From Legionella sp. (GTDB taxonomy: Bacteria > Pseudomonadota > Gammaproteobacteria > Legionellales > Legionellaceae): a stretch of DNA of 64,000 nucleotides. The notes beneath the pieces are model-generated. The model saw only the letters and a program-made list of their open reading frames with translations, did no database searches and was not told the DNA's origin. The first letter of the stretch is position 1; the number at the start of each line of letters is the position of its first letter. The position numbers were made by a program, and so were the translations under genes. This document shows, in pieces, positions 10,023 to 19,366 of the stretch. The stretch is from the NCBI GenBank assembly GCA_030158115.1, contig JAOATK010000018.1, forward strand, positions 186,001 through 250,000, given 5' to 3'.

Positions 10023-10675
10023 TGATGATCACATTTGACCAAGTCAGTAAAAAATATCCTGGTGGCTTTGACGCTTTAAGTCAGGTTAATTTTTCATTAC
10101 AAAAGGGAGAGATGGCATTTCTTACAGGGCATTCAGGCTCTGGAAAAAGTACCTTGTTGAAATTAATCGCCTTGTTAGAGCGACCTACCTCGGGGCAAAT
10201 TGTCGTCAATGGCGCACGTCTGAATCAGTTAAAAAAACGTGATATAGCCGCTCATCGTAGTCAATTGGGGATTACCTTCCAATCCCCTTATTTGCTTAAT
10301 GATCGAACTATTTTTGATAATGTTGCCTTGCCGTTGCAAATTCACGGGGTACCTCATCCTATGATTGCGAAAAGAGTCCATGCAGCTTTGGATATGGTGG
10401 GATTATTGTCTAAACAAAAAATGTTACCTACTTATTTGTCTGGTGGTGAGCAGCAGCGAGTAGGAATTGCACGAGCCGTAGTACATAAGCCCGCGCTTTT
10501 ATTGGCAGATGAGCCTACTGGTAACCTCGATCCTAAATTATCCGCAGAAATCATGTCTCTTTTTGAGCAATTTAATCAAGTCGGGGTGAGTGTGTTAATC
10601 GCAACACATGACTTAACCTTGATTGCCCGAATGAAGCATCGCATTATGATGTTGAAAGGAGGGCGATTATGCTAA
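10022..10675 (+). CDS. ftsE: Cell division ATP-binding protein FtsE
   Basis: FtsE is the ATPase of the FtsEX complex, which couples the divisome to periplasmic peptidoglycan hydrolases through FtsX. The 217-residue ABC protein has Walker [10 protein letters not shown] (36-44), signature LSGGEQQRV (139-147), Walker B LLLADEPT (159-166) and the H-loop histidine in ATHD. The start at 10022 overlaps the ftsY stop; an ATG three bases later is equally possible. It overlaps ftsX by seven bases. Confidence 0.96.
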   Translation: MMITFDQVSKKYPGGFDALSQVNFSLQKGEMAFLTGHSGSGKSTLLKLIALLERPTSGQIVVNGARLNQLKKRDIAAHRSQLGITFQSPYLLNDRTIFDNVALPLQIHGVPHPMIAKRVHAALDMVGLLSKQKMLPTYLSGGEQQRVGIARAVVHKPALLLADEPTGNLDPKLSAEIMSLFEQFNQVGVSVLIATHDLTLIARMKHRIMMLKGGRLC

Positions 10676-11598
10676 AACAACTTCGGGTCCTGTTTGCTTA
10701 TCACTTGCAAGCGGCAACACAGAGCTTTAATGACTTATGTCATAAACCAGTAGCTACAATAATGACGACTATCGTCATTGCTATCGCCTTAGCATTGCCG
10801 GCTTTATTTTGGGTATTTGCAGAGAATTTGAGTAAACTGACTTCAGATTGGGAAAGTGGCGGCCATATTTCTCTTTATTTAAAAATTCAGTTACCTCCAG
10901 CAGAACAGCAGCATGTATTACAGAGTGTTCGTGCGACTAATGGGGTTGGACAAGCCTCTTTAAAATCTGCGGAAGAGGGTTTATCAGAGTTAACCCAGCA
11001 AGAAGGAATGCAGGATATTATGCGTTATCTTCCTAAAAATCCTTTGCCTGCGGTGATTGATATTATCCCTGCTTTTATGATTGATTCACCGGCTAAATTA
11101 GATTTACTGTCTCGAGAGCTACAAAAATTAGCAGGAGTCGATCAGGCAAAAGTAGACATGGAATGGATTCGCCGTTTGGATGCTATTTTAAGCTTTGCTG
11201 CAAAATTTGCTAATGCGTTACTTACGCTATTAGCCTTAGCAGTGGTCTTAATTATTGGCACGACATTACGTTTAGCTATTCACAGCCGTCATGATGAGAT
11301 TCAGGTTTTAAAGTTAATTGGTGCAAAAGATCCTTTTATCATCAGGCCATTCTTATATTCAGGCATTTGGTATGGGGCAGTGGGGGCAGTTTTTGCCGTT
11401 TTTTTAGTTAATATTTTTATATTAAGCCTAGGTGCTGCAGTAAATCAATTGGCCGTTGCCTATCAAATGCACTATCCGTTGTCCTTGTTGTCAATGCGGC
11501 AAATCTTGCTACTCGTGTTATTTGCTATTATACTAGGATGGTTAGGCGCTCGCTTGTCTGTTAAGCGTCAATTAGCCGCCATAGAACCACAATTATAA
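10669..11598 (+). CDS. ftsX: Cell division protein FtsX
   Basis: FtsX is the membrane half of FtsEX. The 309-residue product has the expected plan: a cytoplasmic N-terminus, TM1 (about 32-52, [20 protein letters not shown]), a periplasmic domain (about 55-165), then three TM segments ending in a short tail. The last helices are [20 protein letters not shown], the [20 protein letters not shown] region and [18 protein letters not shown]. The periplasmic part is where FtsX contacts hydrolase activators. Overlap with ftsE and 26-base spacing to rpoH suggest one operon. Confidence 0.95.
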   Translation: MLKQLRVLFAYHLQAATQSFNDLCHKPVATIMTTIVIAIALALPALFWVFAENLSKLTSDWESGGHISLYLKIQLPPAEQQHVLQSVRATNGVGQASLKSAEEGLSELTQQEGMQDIMRYLPKNPLPAVIDIIPAFMIDSPAKLDLLSRELQKLAGVDQAKVDMEWIRRLDAILSFAAKFANALLTLLALAVVLIIGTTLRLAIHSRHDEIQVLKLIGAKDPFIIRPFLYSGIWYGAVGAVFAVFLVNIFILSLGAAVNQLAVAYQMHYPLSLLSMRQILLLVLFAIILGWLGARLSVKRQLAAIEPQL

Positions 11599-11624
11599 GT
11601 TTTTGTCTTACTAGAGGAAGTCGT

Positions 11625-12479
11625 ATGAGTCAACAGTTACAACTTGCCGCGATGAATTTACCTGTAGGTAGTCTTGATTCCTATATTCATATGGTCAATC
11701 AAATCCCTATGCTCACTTTAGAAGAAGAAATAGCTTGTGCTGAGCGCTTTCATTCTGAGGGAGATATTGAGGCGGCTCGACGCTTGGTATTAGCTCATTT
11801 ACGTTATGTTGTTCGTGTTGCTCGTGGTTATCTAGGGTATGGTCTCCCATTGAATGATTTAATTCAGGAAGGCAATGTGGGATTAATGAAGGCGGTTAAA
11901 CGTTTTGACCCTAAAATGGGTGTGCGGTTAGTTTCTTTTGCAGTTCATTGGATTAAATCTGAAATTCATGAATTTGTATTACGTAATTGGCGTATTGTCA
12001 AAGTGGCTACGACCAAAGCGCAACGTAAATTATTTTTTAATCTTCGCCAAATGAAAAACCGTTTGGGCTGGTTGAGTAATGAAGAGGTGGAAGCTGTTGC
12101 CAAAGATTTAGGCGTGAGCACTAAGGATGTATTAGTGATGGAACAACGTTTAAATGCGATGGATTCTCCTTATGACGCGCCAACTGCAGATGAACAGGAT
12201 GATTTTCATATGGATCCTGAGCGCTATTTATTTAACGCGAATGACGATCCTGCCTTGATATTAGAAAAAGAAGATACGGGCGATCAAGGGCGTGAAAAGC
12301 TTTTCGTCGCATTAGATCAACTCGATGAGCGCAGTCAGGATATTCTCCAGCACCGTTGGTTAGCTGATGATAAATTAACTTTGCATGATTTAGCCGAAAA
12401 ATACGGCATCTCAGCCGAGCGAGTGCGCCAGCTTGAAAAAAATGCGATGAAAAAATTGCGTCAATATCTGGAGGCTTAG
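11625..12479 (+). CDS. rpoH: Heat-shock sigma factor RpoH (sigma-32)
   Basis: Alternative sigma factor for chaperone and protease genes. The 284-residue product has the typical start ([20 protein letters not shown]), region 2.2-2.4 ([18 protein letters not shown]...[22 protein letters not shown]), the RpoH box [13 protein letters not shown] (about 129-141), where FtsH/DnaK control acts in E. coli, and a region 4.2 helix-turn-helix near the end ([27 protein letters not shown]). A RBS (AGAGGAAG) lies before ATG 11625. It is followed by a long hairpin repeat (12549-12682). Confidence 0.97.
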   Translation: MSQQLQLAAMNLPVGSLDSYIHMVNQIPMLTLEEEIACAERFHSEGDIEAARRLVLAHLRYVVRVARGYLGYGLPLNDLIQEGNVGLMKAVKRFDPKMGVRLVSFAVHWIKSEIHEFVLRNWRIVKVATTKAQRKLFFNLRQMKNRLGWLSNEEVEAVAKDLGVSTKDVLVMEQRLNAMDSPYDAPTADEQDDFHMDPERYLFNANDDPALILEKEDTGDQGREKLFVALDQLDERSQDILQHRWLADDKLTLHDLAEKYGISAERVRQLEKNAMKKLRQYLEA

Positions 12480-12548
12480 GGTTATTATCATCACTTAATA
12501 TACCCTCTCCACGTGCGAGCATGGGCGTCAAGCCAAATTGATTGTGTA

Positions 12549-12682
12549 TCAAAAGTAGCCTGGATGAAGCGAAGCGCAATCCGGGAGGCCCATGCAAAGT
12601 ATGCTACCCTATTATAGAGTTTGAGCCGTTTCGCGGCGCTTCCCGGATGATGCGCTTTGCGCTTCATCCAGGCTACTTTTGA
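12549..12682. repeat. Dispersed GTAGCCTGGATG hairpin repeat, copy 3 (long form)
   Basis: A 134-base element with perfect 23-bp inverted ends (12549-12571 and 12660-12682). The inner part includes AATCCGGGAGGCCCATGCAA and TATAGAGTTTGAGCC, both shared with the copy at 40318-40422, so these two form a longer subfamily. It sits between rpoH and the next gene, ending about 22 bases before that gene's start codon. Confidence 0.88.
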
Positions 12683-12704
12683 CATTATCTTCAAGGAGCG
12701 AAAA

Positions 12705-13415
12705 TTGTTTACTTCAAATTATATTTATCATCAAGAAGCAGAAGATCTACATGGTTTTCTCGCCTATGATAAATCCATCACAAGTGCTCGTCCTGCCGTG
12801 CTGGTTGCTCATGATTGGTCAGGGCGAAATGAATTTGCCTGTGATAAAGCGAAATTACTAGCAGAAATGGGCTATGTTGGCTTTGCTTTGGATATGTTTG
12901 GCCATGCACGAATTGGTTCTACTAACGAAGAGAAAGCCGCTTTAATTCAGCCATTAGTTTCTAATCAAAAACTACTGCGTCAACGTGTTACAGCCGCTTT
13001 AGATACTATTCGTGCACTACCTGAAGTAGACAATCAGCGCATTGCCATCATTGGATTTTGTTTTGGTGGGATGTGTGCTTTGGAGCTAGCAAGATCAGGT
13101 GCGGAAATCAAAGGAGCAGTAAGCTTTCATGGTTTATTATCTAATCCAGGAACTCTTAAAACCGAACCCATCCAAGCTAAAATTTTAGCTTTGCACGGTT
13201 ACGATGATCCCATGGTAAAACCTGCTCAAGTGAATTTATTTTGCCAGGAAATGACCACAGAAAAAGCAGATTGGCAAATGCATATGTATGGCCATGTACA
13301 GCACGCTTTTACTAACCCTCAAGCGCACGATGCTCAAGCCGGTTTAATGTATAATGCGCTAGCAGCAAAACGCTCTTGGTTGGCAATGACTAACTTTCTT
13401 CAAGAAATTTTTTAA
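12705..13415 (+). CDS. Dienelactone hydrolase-family protein
   Basis: A cytoplasmic alpha/beta hydrolase of 236 residues. The nucleophile elbow is GFCFGG with cysteine C119, characteristic of the dienelactone hydrolase family rather than serine esterases. The acid is in LHGYDDPM (about 167-168) and the histidine is H200 in GHVQHAF. I start it at TTG 12705, which has a good ribosome-binding site (AAGGAG, 12693-12698). A longer in-frame reading would begin inside the hairpin repeat. Family members hydrolyse dienelactone or similar cyclic esters; nothing around it indicates a ring-cleavage pathway, so the substrate is unknown. Confidence 0.85.
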   Translation: MFTSNYIYHQEAEDLHGFLAYDKSITSARPAVLVAHDWSGRNEFACDKAKLLAEMGYVGFALDMFGHARIGSTNEEKAALIQPLVSNQKLLRQRVTAALDTIRALPEVDNQRIAIIGFCFGGMCALELARSGAEIKGAVSFHGLLSNPGTLKTEPIQAKILALHGYDDPMVKPAQVNLFCQEMTTEKADWQMHMYGHVQHAFTNPQAHDAQAGLMYNALAAKRSWLAMTNFLQEIF

Positions 13416-13555
13416 AAGTAACCAGGTTGCTCGCAAGCAGGGCCTTATTGCAGTTAAAACGGTAAGCAGCCAATCGTAGTGCTTGATCAAGACTAGTAAT
13501 GAAAATCTTGTCAAAGTGGCTCATACAAAATCGCATTTAATTTAATGGTATATGT

Positions 13556-14329
13556 CTAGGCATATACCATTAAGCGGTAATTATCAATCAAGCGTATTTC
13601 GCCAATAAGTACAGCAGCAAAGCGTCGGTTCTTATAATCTTCGATGTATTCCACAGCAATGCCTTTCATCGATAATTCATCAATAATTTGTGGGCAGCTT
13701 TTTTCTTGTTGATGAAATAGTTGCGCAAATTTTTCCGCCAAGTGTTTTTGTTCTGGAGTGAGTCGATTATTACGTGAACTGTATGCCAAACCACTGGATT
13801 CACGAACTGTTGGGCATTTTTTAATTTCTATATCCATAAAAAACGCTTTGGCCATACTTTGAATCAACAAGTATTGTTGATAATCTTTTTCACCAAAATA
13901 GGCCCGATGGGGCTTCACTAAATTTAACAGTTTCATGACCACTGTTAATACCCCATTAAAATGCCCAGGGCGATGTTTGCCCTCCATCAATTGGCCTAAT
14001 TGTTGTTCATGAATTTGATAATTGTATTCATCGGGATAGATCGCTTGTTCTGTTGGCAGGATGCAAAAATCAACCCCGGAATTTGCCATAAGCTCCAAAT
14101 CTGCTTCTAAGGTGCGAGGATAATGCTTAAAGTCATTTGCTTGATTAAATTGCGTGGGATTAACAAATAAGCTTGAAACAGTAAGGTCATTCTCTTTTTG
14201 GCTAGCTAAAAATAAAGACGCATGCCCTGCGTGTAAATTACCCATGGTCGGTACAAAACCAATAGTTAATTCGGTGGATAAAAGCTTACGACAATTTACC
14301 CACTCATTGATATCATGAAAGATTTGCAT
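13556..14329 (-). CDS. panC: Pantothenate synthetase PanC
   Basis: PanC condenses pantoate with beta-alanine using ATP, the last step to pantothenate. The 257-residue product has the HxGH nucleotidyl-transferase motif in [10 protein letters not shown] (H33, H36), FVNPTQF, the GEKDYQQ loop and SSRN. It is about 25 residues shorter than E. coli PanC (283), with the difference in the C-terminal lid domain. It lies 19 bases downstream of panB on the minus strand, so the two form a pantothenate operon. coaD at 46713 catalyses a later step of CoA synthesis. Confidence 0.95.
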   Translation of the reverse strand: MQIFHDINEWVNCRKLLSTELTIGFVPTMGNLHAGHASLFLASQKENDLTVSSLFVNPTQFNQANDFKHYPRTLEADLELMANSGVDFCILPTEQAIYPDEYNYQIHEQQLGQLMEGKHRPGHFNGVLTVVMKLLNLVKPHRAYFGEKDYQQYLLIQSMAKAFFMDIEIKKCPTVRESSGLAYSSRNNRLTPEQKHLAEKFAQLFHQQEKSCPQIIDELSMKGIAVEYIEDYKNRRFAAVLIGEIRLIDNYRLMVYA

Positions 14330-14348
14330 GAATTGCTCCTACCCTAGA

Positions 14349-15137
14349 TTAAAACGTATGCTCCAGTGCTGGAAATTGCACTTGGTGAACTTGTTGGGCA
14401 TAGGCATTGATAGCTTCAAGAAGAAATTCTTTTCCCTTAGCATATCGTTTTACAAACTTAGGATTAAAATCAGTTTGCAGTCCGAGTAAATCATGCCAAA
14501 CCAGAACTTGACCATCGGTATAAGAACCCGCACCAATACCAATAGTAGGAATAGTTAATGCGGCTGATATCTCTTTGGCCACGTTCTGGGGTACACATTC
14601 AATGACCAAGGCAAAACACCCTGCTTTTTCTAAACTAAAGGCTTGTTGCAAGAGGGCATCTGCTTGCTCTTGACTCTTGCCTTGCACCTTAAAGCCACCT
14701 AGTTGATGAATGGCTTGTGGGGTTAAACCAATATGCCCCATGACAGGAATGCCCGCGTTAACCAGGTATGAAATAGTGGCGCAGGTATCGACATCAGCAC
14801 CTTCAATTTTTACGGCATGCGCACCAGCTTGTAGCAGTTTAGTGACATGGTCTATGGTTTGAGGCAATGAACTTTTATGACTTAGAAAGGGGAGGTCGGC
14901 CACTAAGAATTGATGATTTAAACCTCGAGCTACGGCTTGAGTGTGTAAGGCCATCATCTCGATAGTTGCAGTAATTGTTGTGGGGTGTCCATGTACTGTC
15001 ATAGCTACCGAATCACCTACAAGAACACAGTCAATCTTGGATTCAGCAATCGTACTTGCAGAAGGGTAATCATAACAAGTGATCATCGCAATCTTTTGTT
15101 GCTCTTGTTTTTTTCGCTTAAAATCATGAATTTTCAT
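14349..15137 (-). CDS. panB: 3-methyl-2-oxobutanoate hydroxymethyltransferase PanB
   Basis: PanB transfers a hydroxymethyl group from methylenetetrahydrofolate to ketoisovalerate, giving ketopantoate. The 262-residue TIM-barrel product shows the family motifs MITCYDYPSA, VLVGDSVAMTVHGH, the VKIEGAD strand and IGIGAG. Metal and substrate ligands are expected at the aspartates in CYDYPS and GDS and the glutamate in KIEG. First gene of panBC on the minus strand, with a clear ribosome-binding sequence (AAGGAGTGATGC) just before its ATG. It is divergent from the gene at 15355. Confidence 0.96.
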   Translation of the reverse strand: MKIHDFKRKKQEQQKIAMITCYDYPSASTIAESKIDCVLVGDSVAMTVHGHPTTITATIEMMALHTQAVARGLNHQFLVADLPFLSHKSSLPQTIDHVTKLLQAGAHAVKIEGADVDTCATISYLVNAGIPVMGHIGLTPQAIHQLGGFKVQGKSQEQADALLQQAFSLEKAGCFALVIECVPQNVAKEISAALTIPTIGIGAGSYTDGQVLVWHDLLGLQTDFNPKFVKRYAKGKEFLLEAINAYAQQVHQVQFPALEHTF

Positions 15138-15354
15138 GCATCACTCCTTAGGTTAATGGAGTAAGCACAATGTATTACAGGTACCTGTCGCATGGATCAA
15201 GTCCTCCGAAAAATTAAAATACGATGTCGCCGCTAGATTAGAGTCAGCGCAGGGGTATCATATTGCAAATCTAAAGAATTGAGAAGGTGTTTTATATTTT
15301 ATTCATATTTGATTCTAAGGTATTATTGAAGCACTTTATAACAACAGGTTTTTT

Positions 15355-16017
15355 ATGCAATTTACTGACAAATTAACCGTCGCTGGAGAACATTCTTTGG
15401 TTTTGCAGGGTGGTTCTGGGCAATTAGAGGCTGTTTTAACTGTTCCTGAAAAGCTTCACTCGCATTACATTGCCTTTTTAGGCCACCCTCATTCGTTACA
15501 AGGTGGTTCGATGAACAATAAGGTAGTGACTACCCTAGCTCGTACTTTTAAAGATCTTGGTATTCCTTCATTGCGTTTTAATTTTCGTGGCGTGGGTTTA
15601 TCCCAAGGGGTTTATGATGCTGGCATAGGTGAAAGTGAGGATATGTTATCTTTAGCTCATGCTTGGCATAAAGAGCAGCCTTCGGCCTTATTTATTTTTG
15701 CAGGGTTTTCTTTTGGCTCCTATGTTGCTTATCGAGCAGCAGCCCAATATGCTCATCAATTACTAATCACTGTGGCACCGGCAATTCAAAATTATGATTA
15801 TAAAGAATGGAGCCCTGCGTTGTCTCCTTGGCTAATCGTACAAGGTGATGAGGATGAAGTGGTTCCTCCATCACTGGTTTTTGATTTCGCAAAACAGACA
15901 CAGCCAGAATTGCCTGTGCTTCGTTTTGCAAATACCAGTCATTTTTTTCATGGAAAACTCATTGAGTTGAAAACAAGATTGACCGATTATTTGGTGTCCC
16001 AGATAGGATTATCATGA
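15355..16017 (+). CDS. Alpha/beta hydrolase (COG2945-like)
   Basis: A 220-residue cytoplasmic alpha/beta hydrolase of the small COG2945 type. Visible motifs are FLGHPHSLQGGSMNNKVV (oxyanion region), FNFRGVGLSQG, the nucleophile elbow GFSFGSY with S119, the acid in VQGDEDEVVPP and the histidine in SHFFHGKL. It has no signal peptide. Its stop overlaps the zapE start by four bases (ATGA), so the two are co-translated. Substrate unknown. Confidence 0.85.
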   Translation: MQFTDKLTVAGEHSLVLQGGSGQLEAVLTVPEKLHSHYIAFLGHPHSLQGGSMNNKVVTTLARTFKDLGIPSLRFNFRGVGLSQGVYDAGIGESEDMLSLAHAWHKEQPSALFIFAGFSFGSYVAYRAAAQYAHQLLITVAPAIQNYDYKEWSPALSPWLIVQGDEDEVVPPSLVFDFAKQTQPELPVLRFANTSHFFHGKLIELKTRLTDYLVSQIGLS

Positions 16018-17093
16018 ACTTAATCGTCCAATATGAAGCGGCAATTAATCGAGGTGAGATTGAGGATGATCCCTTACAACGAGACATTTTAAGCCATATG
16101 CAACGCTTGGCAAAAGACTTACAAAAAGCCAATTCCTCTTGGTTTTCTTGTTGGTATCGACCTCCAATTCAAGGATTGTATATTTATGGCCCAGTAGGCG
16201 CTGGTAAGACTTATTTGGTGGATTTATTTTATGATTCGATTGATGAGTCTAAAAAGGCCCGGTTTCATTTTCATCACTTTATGCAACAAATTGATGGGCA
16301 ATTAAGATTGATGCAAGGACAAAAAAATCCTCTGCAAATTATTGCAAAAAAATTAGCAAAATCAACCCGTGTACTCTGTTTTGATGAGTTTTTAGTGCAT
16401 GATGTGGCGTATGCGATGATTTTAGCCGAATTGATTCAGGCCATCACTGCACATGGGGTGATTTTAGTTATTTCTTCGAATACTAAACCAGATGATTTGT
16501 ATCTAAACGGCGTGCAGCGCCAGCGATTTTTACCTGCTATTGCTGCATTGAATGCGCACTGTGAAGTGTTAAATTTGAATGAGCAGCGAGATTATCGCGT
16601 AGGGCGAGAGCCTTTGGTTGATGCTTATTTATATCCTTTAAATGCATATACTAACCAAACCATGGAAGCACAATTCTTAAGTTTAGCAGGTGATTTTCAA
16701 GAAAATGGCGCTATTAAAATCCAAAATCGCGATATTCCTTATTTGAAATGTGCTGAAAAGGTAATTTGGTTTGCTTTTGATGTTATTTGTAATTTACCGC
16801 GGAGCCAATTAGATTATTTAGAGCTTGCTGATAAGTTTGATGCAATTTTTATAAGTGACGTACCGGAATTAACAGAGAAACACACACTGCAGACTATTAT
16901 GCTGATTCATTTGATCGATGTGATGTATGATCGTGGGGTGAATATGATTATTTCAGCCCAAGTGCCTTTAGAAAAATTATATACTACAGGTGAAATGGCA
17001 GAGACCTTCAAACGCACCTTAAGTAGATTAGTAGAAATGCAATCTGTTGATTATTTAAGTAGGCATCCAAAACGGCAAGCACAAGAAATATAG
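16014..17093 (+). CDS. zapE: Cell division ATPase ZapE (AFG1 family)
   Basis: AFG1-type AAA+ ATPase. In E. coli ZapE associates with the constricting Z-ring; the mitochondrial homologue helps remove misassembled respiratory complexes. The 359-residue product has Walker A GPVGAGKT (59-66), Walker B RVLCFDEF (119-126) and ISSNTKPDDLY, a typical sensor region. Family length is about 370. It is translationally coupled to the upstream hydrolase gene. A short GGTTGC/GCAACC hairpin follows at 17115. Confidence 0.93.
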   Translation: MNLIVQYEAAINRGEIEDDPLQRDILSHMQRLAKDLQKANSSWFSCWYRPPIQGLYIYGPVGAGKTYLVDLFYDSIDESKKARFHFHHFMQQIDGQLRLMQGQKNPLQIIAKKLAKSTRVLCFDEFLVHDVAYAMILAELIQAITAHGVILVISSNTKPDDLYLNGVQRQRFLPAIAALNAHCEVLNLNEQRDYRVGREPLVDAYLYPLNAYTNQTMEAQFLSLAGDFQENGAIKIQNRDIPYLKCAEKVIWFAFDVICNLPRSQLDYLELADKFDAIFISDVPELTEKHTLQTIMLIHLIDVMYDRGVNMIISAQVPLEKLYTTGEMAETFKRTLSRLVEMQSVDYLSRHPKRQAQEI

Positions 17094-17114
17094 GTACAGT
17101 GCAGTTGAGGAAAT

Positions 17115-17134
17115 CCTGGTTGCAAGCAACCTGG
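17115..17134. repeat. Short CTGGTTGC hairpin
   Basis: GGTTGC-AA-GCAACC with flanking CCT/TGG, between the convergent zapE and the ATP-grasp gene. Related sequences occur at 22074-22097 and 54669-54690, each just after a stop codon, so this may be a family of small transcript-end hairpins. Confidence 0.5.
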
Positions 17135-17140
17135 CTACTC

Positions 17141-18220
17141 TTATTTAAAAGAAGACAATAAAATTAACAAGATAGCGATGCTAATACTGGCTTTAAAATA
17201 AAAAGACAATGGGCTTCGAGTAGCTAGGTGATAAAGATAGGCAAAGGGATGCCGCTTGATCAATTCCCAGATCACTATGTTGGAAACTGCTATTTTTTTC
17301 CCCTGCGGGGTGAGCTCATGAAGTGTCATATCAGGGCCAATATTAGCTTCGATGATAAGCCATTTGTTTGTGTTGTGGAATGGAACATTAATGTCAGTGC
17401 AAAACATATCTAATCCGGTATATTCAAGACCTAGGGCCCTTGCAGCTTTAATTAACATGGCTGCATTTTGCGGATGAATTTTGTTTCCAAGTGAGTTGAT
17501 ATCTCCTCCTCGACCCGTGTTTGCAGTGTAGCAAAGCCTAATTTTTTGGCCGTTAGAGGGAATGCTTTGTAGTTTGAGGCCTTGTTCTTTTAAACACAGC
17601 TCATACTCTAAGTCGTAAGTCATTGGAGAAATAGTGACGGTTTGGCTTAATAAAATTTTCTCTTTGTTTTTAATGGCGATCAACTCGTCAATGGTATGTT
17701 TTCCATCACCAATAACACTTGCACCTACCCGCTCTAACACCCCAATGACTTTATTTTTTAAAATTAAAATACGGTACTCTTTTAAATTGCCATGAAACTC
17801 TTCAATTTCAACGTCTTCAAAATGTTGGAAAAAGAGATCAAGATAGTTAGCCAAGCTTTTTATATCAGGGATTTTACAAAAAACACCATGACCTCTCGCC
17901 GTGTTTTTCAGGGGTTTAGCGACCAAAGGAAATTGTAATTTTTTAATTAATTCAGCTAGAGGTTCATTACGCCATGATTCCTTACTAAAAGTTACTGCTT
18001 TAGCTACTGGGAATCCGGCTTTTGCCAATAAGGCATTATTGATGTATTTATTGACAGAGATATAAGCACTTGCCCCGTAATTAAGTGGGGTGATTGCATG
18101 ATGAAAATAATAGCGTTTTTTACCTAAATGAATCTCTAAAAAATTGATTTTTGGGTAATATTTATAAGGTAAGTGTAAGCACTTCGCTGCTTGATGAACT
18201 AAGGTGACATTTCTATCCAT
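17141..18220 (-). CDS. ATP-grasp protein related to the cyanophycin synthetase ATP-grasp domain (second of a pair)
   Basis: A 359-residue ATP-grasp ligase-like protein. Motifs: FPLVAKPLKNTARGHGV (ATP-binding lysine and glycine-rich loop), DVEIEEFHGNLKEYRILILK, VGASVIGDGKHTIDELI and the metal site LIIEANIGPDMTLHELTPQG. These match the ATP-grasp domain of cyanophycin synthetase, but the Mur-ligase domain is absent. A C-terminal hydrophobic stretch (ASISIAILLILLSSF) could anchor it in the membrane. I start it at ATG 18220, which overlaps the stop of its paralogue by one base (TAATG). The amino-acid or peptide substrate is unknown. Confidence 0.8.
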   Translation of the reverse strand: MDRNVTLVHQAAKCLHLPYKYYPKINFLEIHLGKKRYYFHHAITPLNYGASAYISVNKYINNALLAKAGFPVAKAVTFSKESWRNEPLAELIKKLQFPLVAKPLKNTARGHGVFCKIPDIKSLANYLDLFFQHFEDVEIEEFHGNLKEYRILILKNKVIGVLERVGASVIGDGKHTIDELIAIKNKEKILLSQTVTISPMTYDLEYELCLKEQGLKLQSIPSNGQKIRLCYTANTGRGGDINSLGNKIHPQNAAMLIKAARALGLEYTGLDMFCTDINVPFHNTNKWLIIEANIGPDMTLHELTPQGKKIAVSNIVIWELIKRHPFAYLYHLATRSPLSFYFKASISIAILLILLSSFK

Positions 18221-19203
18221 TATGCACCTTTCTTTTGTTTGTTTTGTAGTCGATGTTTTAAATAAGCAAAGGGGTGGCGCCAAATTAATCGTTTTAAAAT
18301 GAGCTTGCTCGCCTCAATTTTTTTACCCGTTTCTGGTGATTCATGGAGGGTAAGATCAGGGCCAAAATTAGCTTCCAAAACTACCCAAGCTGACTTTTTG
18401 AAGGAATGATAAATATCTTCACACATAATATCTAAGCCCACCAATTCAAGATTAAGGCGTTTTGCTATTTGTTTGAAATAAGTCTGATTTATTGCGGGAA
18501 TTTTTTTAGAAAGGGCATGTACTCTACCACCTCGAACGTGATTAACGGGATAAGTTAAGCGAATGGCCTGACCATGAGGTGGGATGCTGGTGAGTGTGAC
18601 ACCCTGATCCTGGAGGCAATCCTCATCTACAGTTTGAGCTTTCGCATGTAAACGAGCAACTAACTGCGTTATGTTATGTTTTCCATCTCCAATAACACGA
18701 AATGGAAAACGCTCTACAATACCTAGGATGCGATTTTTAAAAATTAAAACGCGGTATTCTTTGAGTCCTTGGTAAAATTCTTCCACATGCATAGAGGTAT
18801 ATTTTTTTATGCCAGGGAGTAAGAACTTTTCTAGGCTTTCTATATCTTTGATGTTGCACTGAACGCCATCTCCACCATAAGTGCCGTGAGTGGGCTTTAT
18901 CACTAAAGGGAAGTGCAATCCCTTAATTAGTTTTTTTAATTCATTTTGTTCTAATAGTTCATTATCAATAGTAACGGAGTTAGGAACCGGAAAACCGGCT
19001 GCATTCAAAATGAGTTGACACGCTTCTTTGCTTTTAGATAAATAAATGCTTGAGTGATTATTAAATGGACTAATGCTTAAAGTAAAGGTGTAGTTTTTTT
19101 TGCCCAAAGGGATCGTCATGCAATCAATTTCAGGCATGTATTGCATTGGTAAGTGCAAAGCCTTTGCACTCGTATAATATGGAACTAACAATGGATTCAT
19201 TTT
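18220..19203 (-). CDS. ATP-grasp protein related to the cyanophycin synthetase ATP-grasp domain (first of a pair)
   Basis: A 327-residue paralogue of the next gene. It has FPLVIKPTHGTYGGDGV, MHVEEFYQGLKEYRVLIFK, FRVIGDGKHNITQLV and the metal site VVLEANFGPDLTLHESPETG. Both proteins share an N-terminal region (ALHLPMQYMPEIDCMTIPLG here, CLHLPYKYYPKINFLEIHLG in the other). I start it at the ATG ending at 19203 (MNPLLVPYYTS); the in-frame extension upstream only translates a hairpin repeat. The C-terminal membrane stretch of its partner is missing. The tandem arrangement suggests a two-protein peptide-bond-forming or amino-acid-ligating system, which is an inference. Confidence 0.8.
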   Translation of the reverse strand, partial: KMNPLLVPYYTSAKALHLPMQYMPEIDCMTIPLGKKNYTFTLSISPFNNHSSIYLSKSKEACQLILNAAGFPVPNSVTIDNELLEQNELKKLIKGLHFPLVIKPTHGTYGGDGVQCNIKDIESLEKFLLPGIKKYTSMHVEEFYQGLKEYRVLIFKNRILGIVERFPFRVIGDGKHNITQLVARLHAKAQTVDEDCLQDQGVTLTSIPPHGQAIRLTYPVNHVRGGRVHALSKKIPAINQTYFKQIAKRLNLELVGLDIMCEDIYHSFKKSAWVVLEANFGPDLTLHESPETGKKIEASKLILKRLIWRHPFAYLKHRLQNKQKKGA

Positions 19204-19222
19204 GTAACCTAATGGTAGTACC

Positions 19223-19301
19223 GTAGCCTGGATGAAGTGCAGCGTAATCCGGGAAGTCGGTGCCACTGATTCCGGATTACGCTGCACTTCATCCAGGCTA
19301 C
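19223..19301. repeat. Dispersed GTAGCCTGGATG hairpin repeat, copy 4 (perfect 30-bp arms)
   Basis: The arms 19223-19252 and 19272-19301 are perfect 30-bp inverted repeats around a 19-base loop containing GGTGCCACTGAT. This is the cleanest copy in the window. It lies between the divergently arranged ATP-grasp pair and feoA, 20 bases from the ATP-grasp start codon. Confidence 0.9.
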
Positions 19302-19351
19302 TCTTAAATCAATTCACGTTAAATTTATAGTACAATTAAATTAGAAAAATG

Positions 19352-19357
19352 TATAAT
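19352..19357 (+). promoter_or_regulatory. Likely -10 box of the feoABC promoter
   Basis: TATAAT, a perfect -10 hexamer, lies 10 bases before the Fur-like palindrome and 73 bases before the feoA start. No strong -35 box is visible at the expected spacing. Transcription would start near 19364, so a Fur dimer on the palindrome would block it. Confidence 0.5.
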
Positions 19358-19366
19358 TTTTCTTAA

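Noticed and set aside
12232..12597. Minus-strand frame of 121 codons over the end of rpoH
   Set aside because: It overlaps the conserved region 4 of rpoH and continues into the hairpin repeat.
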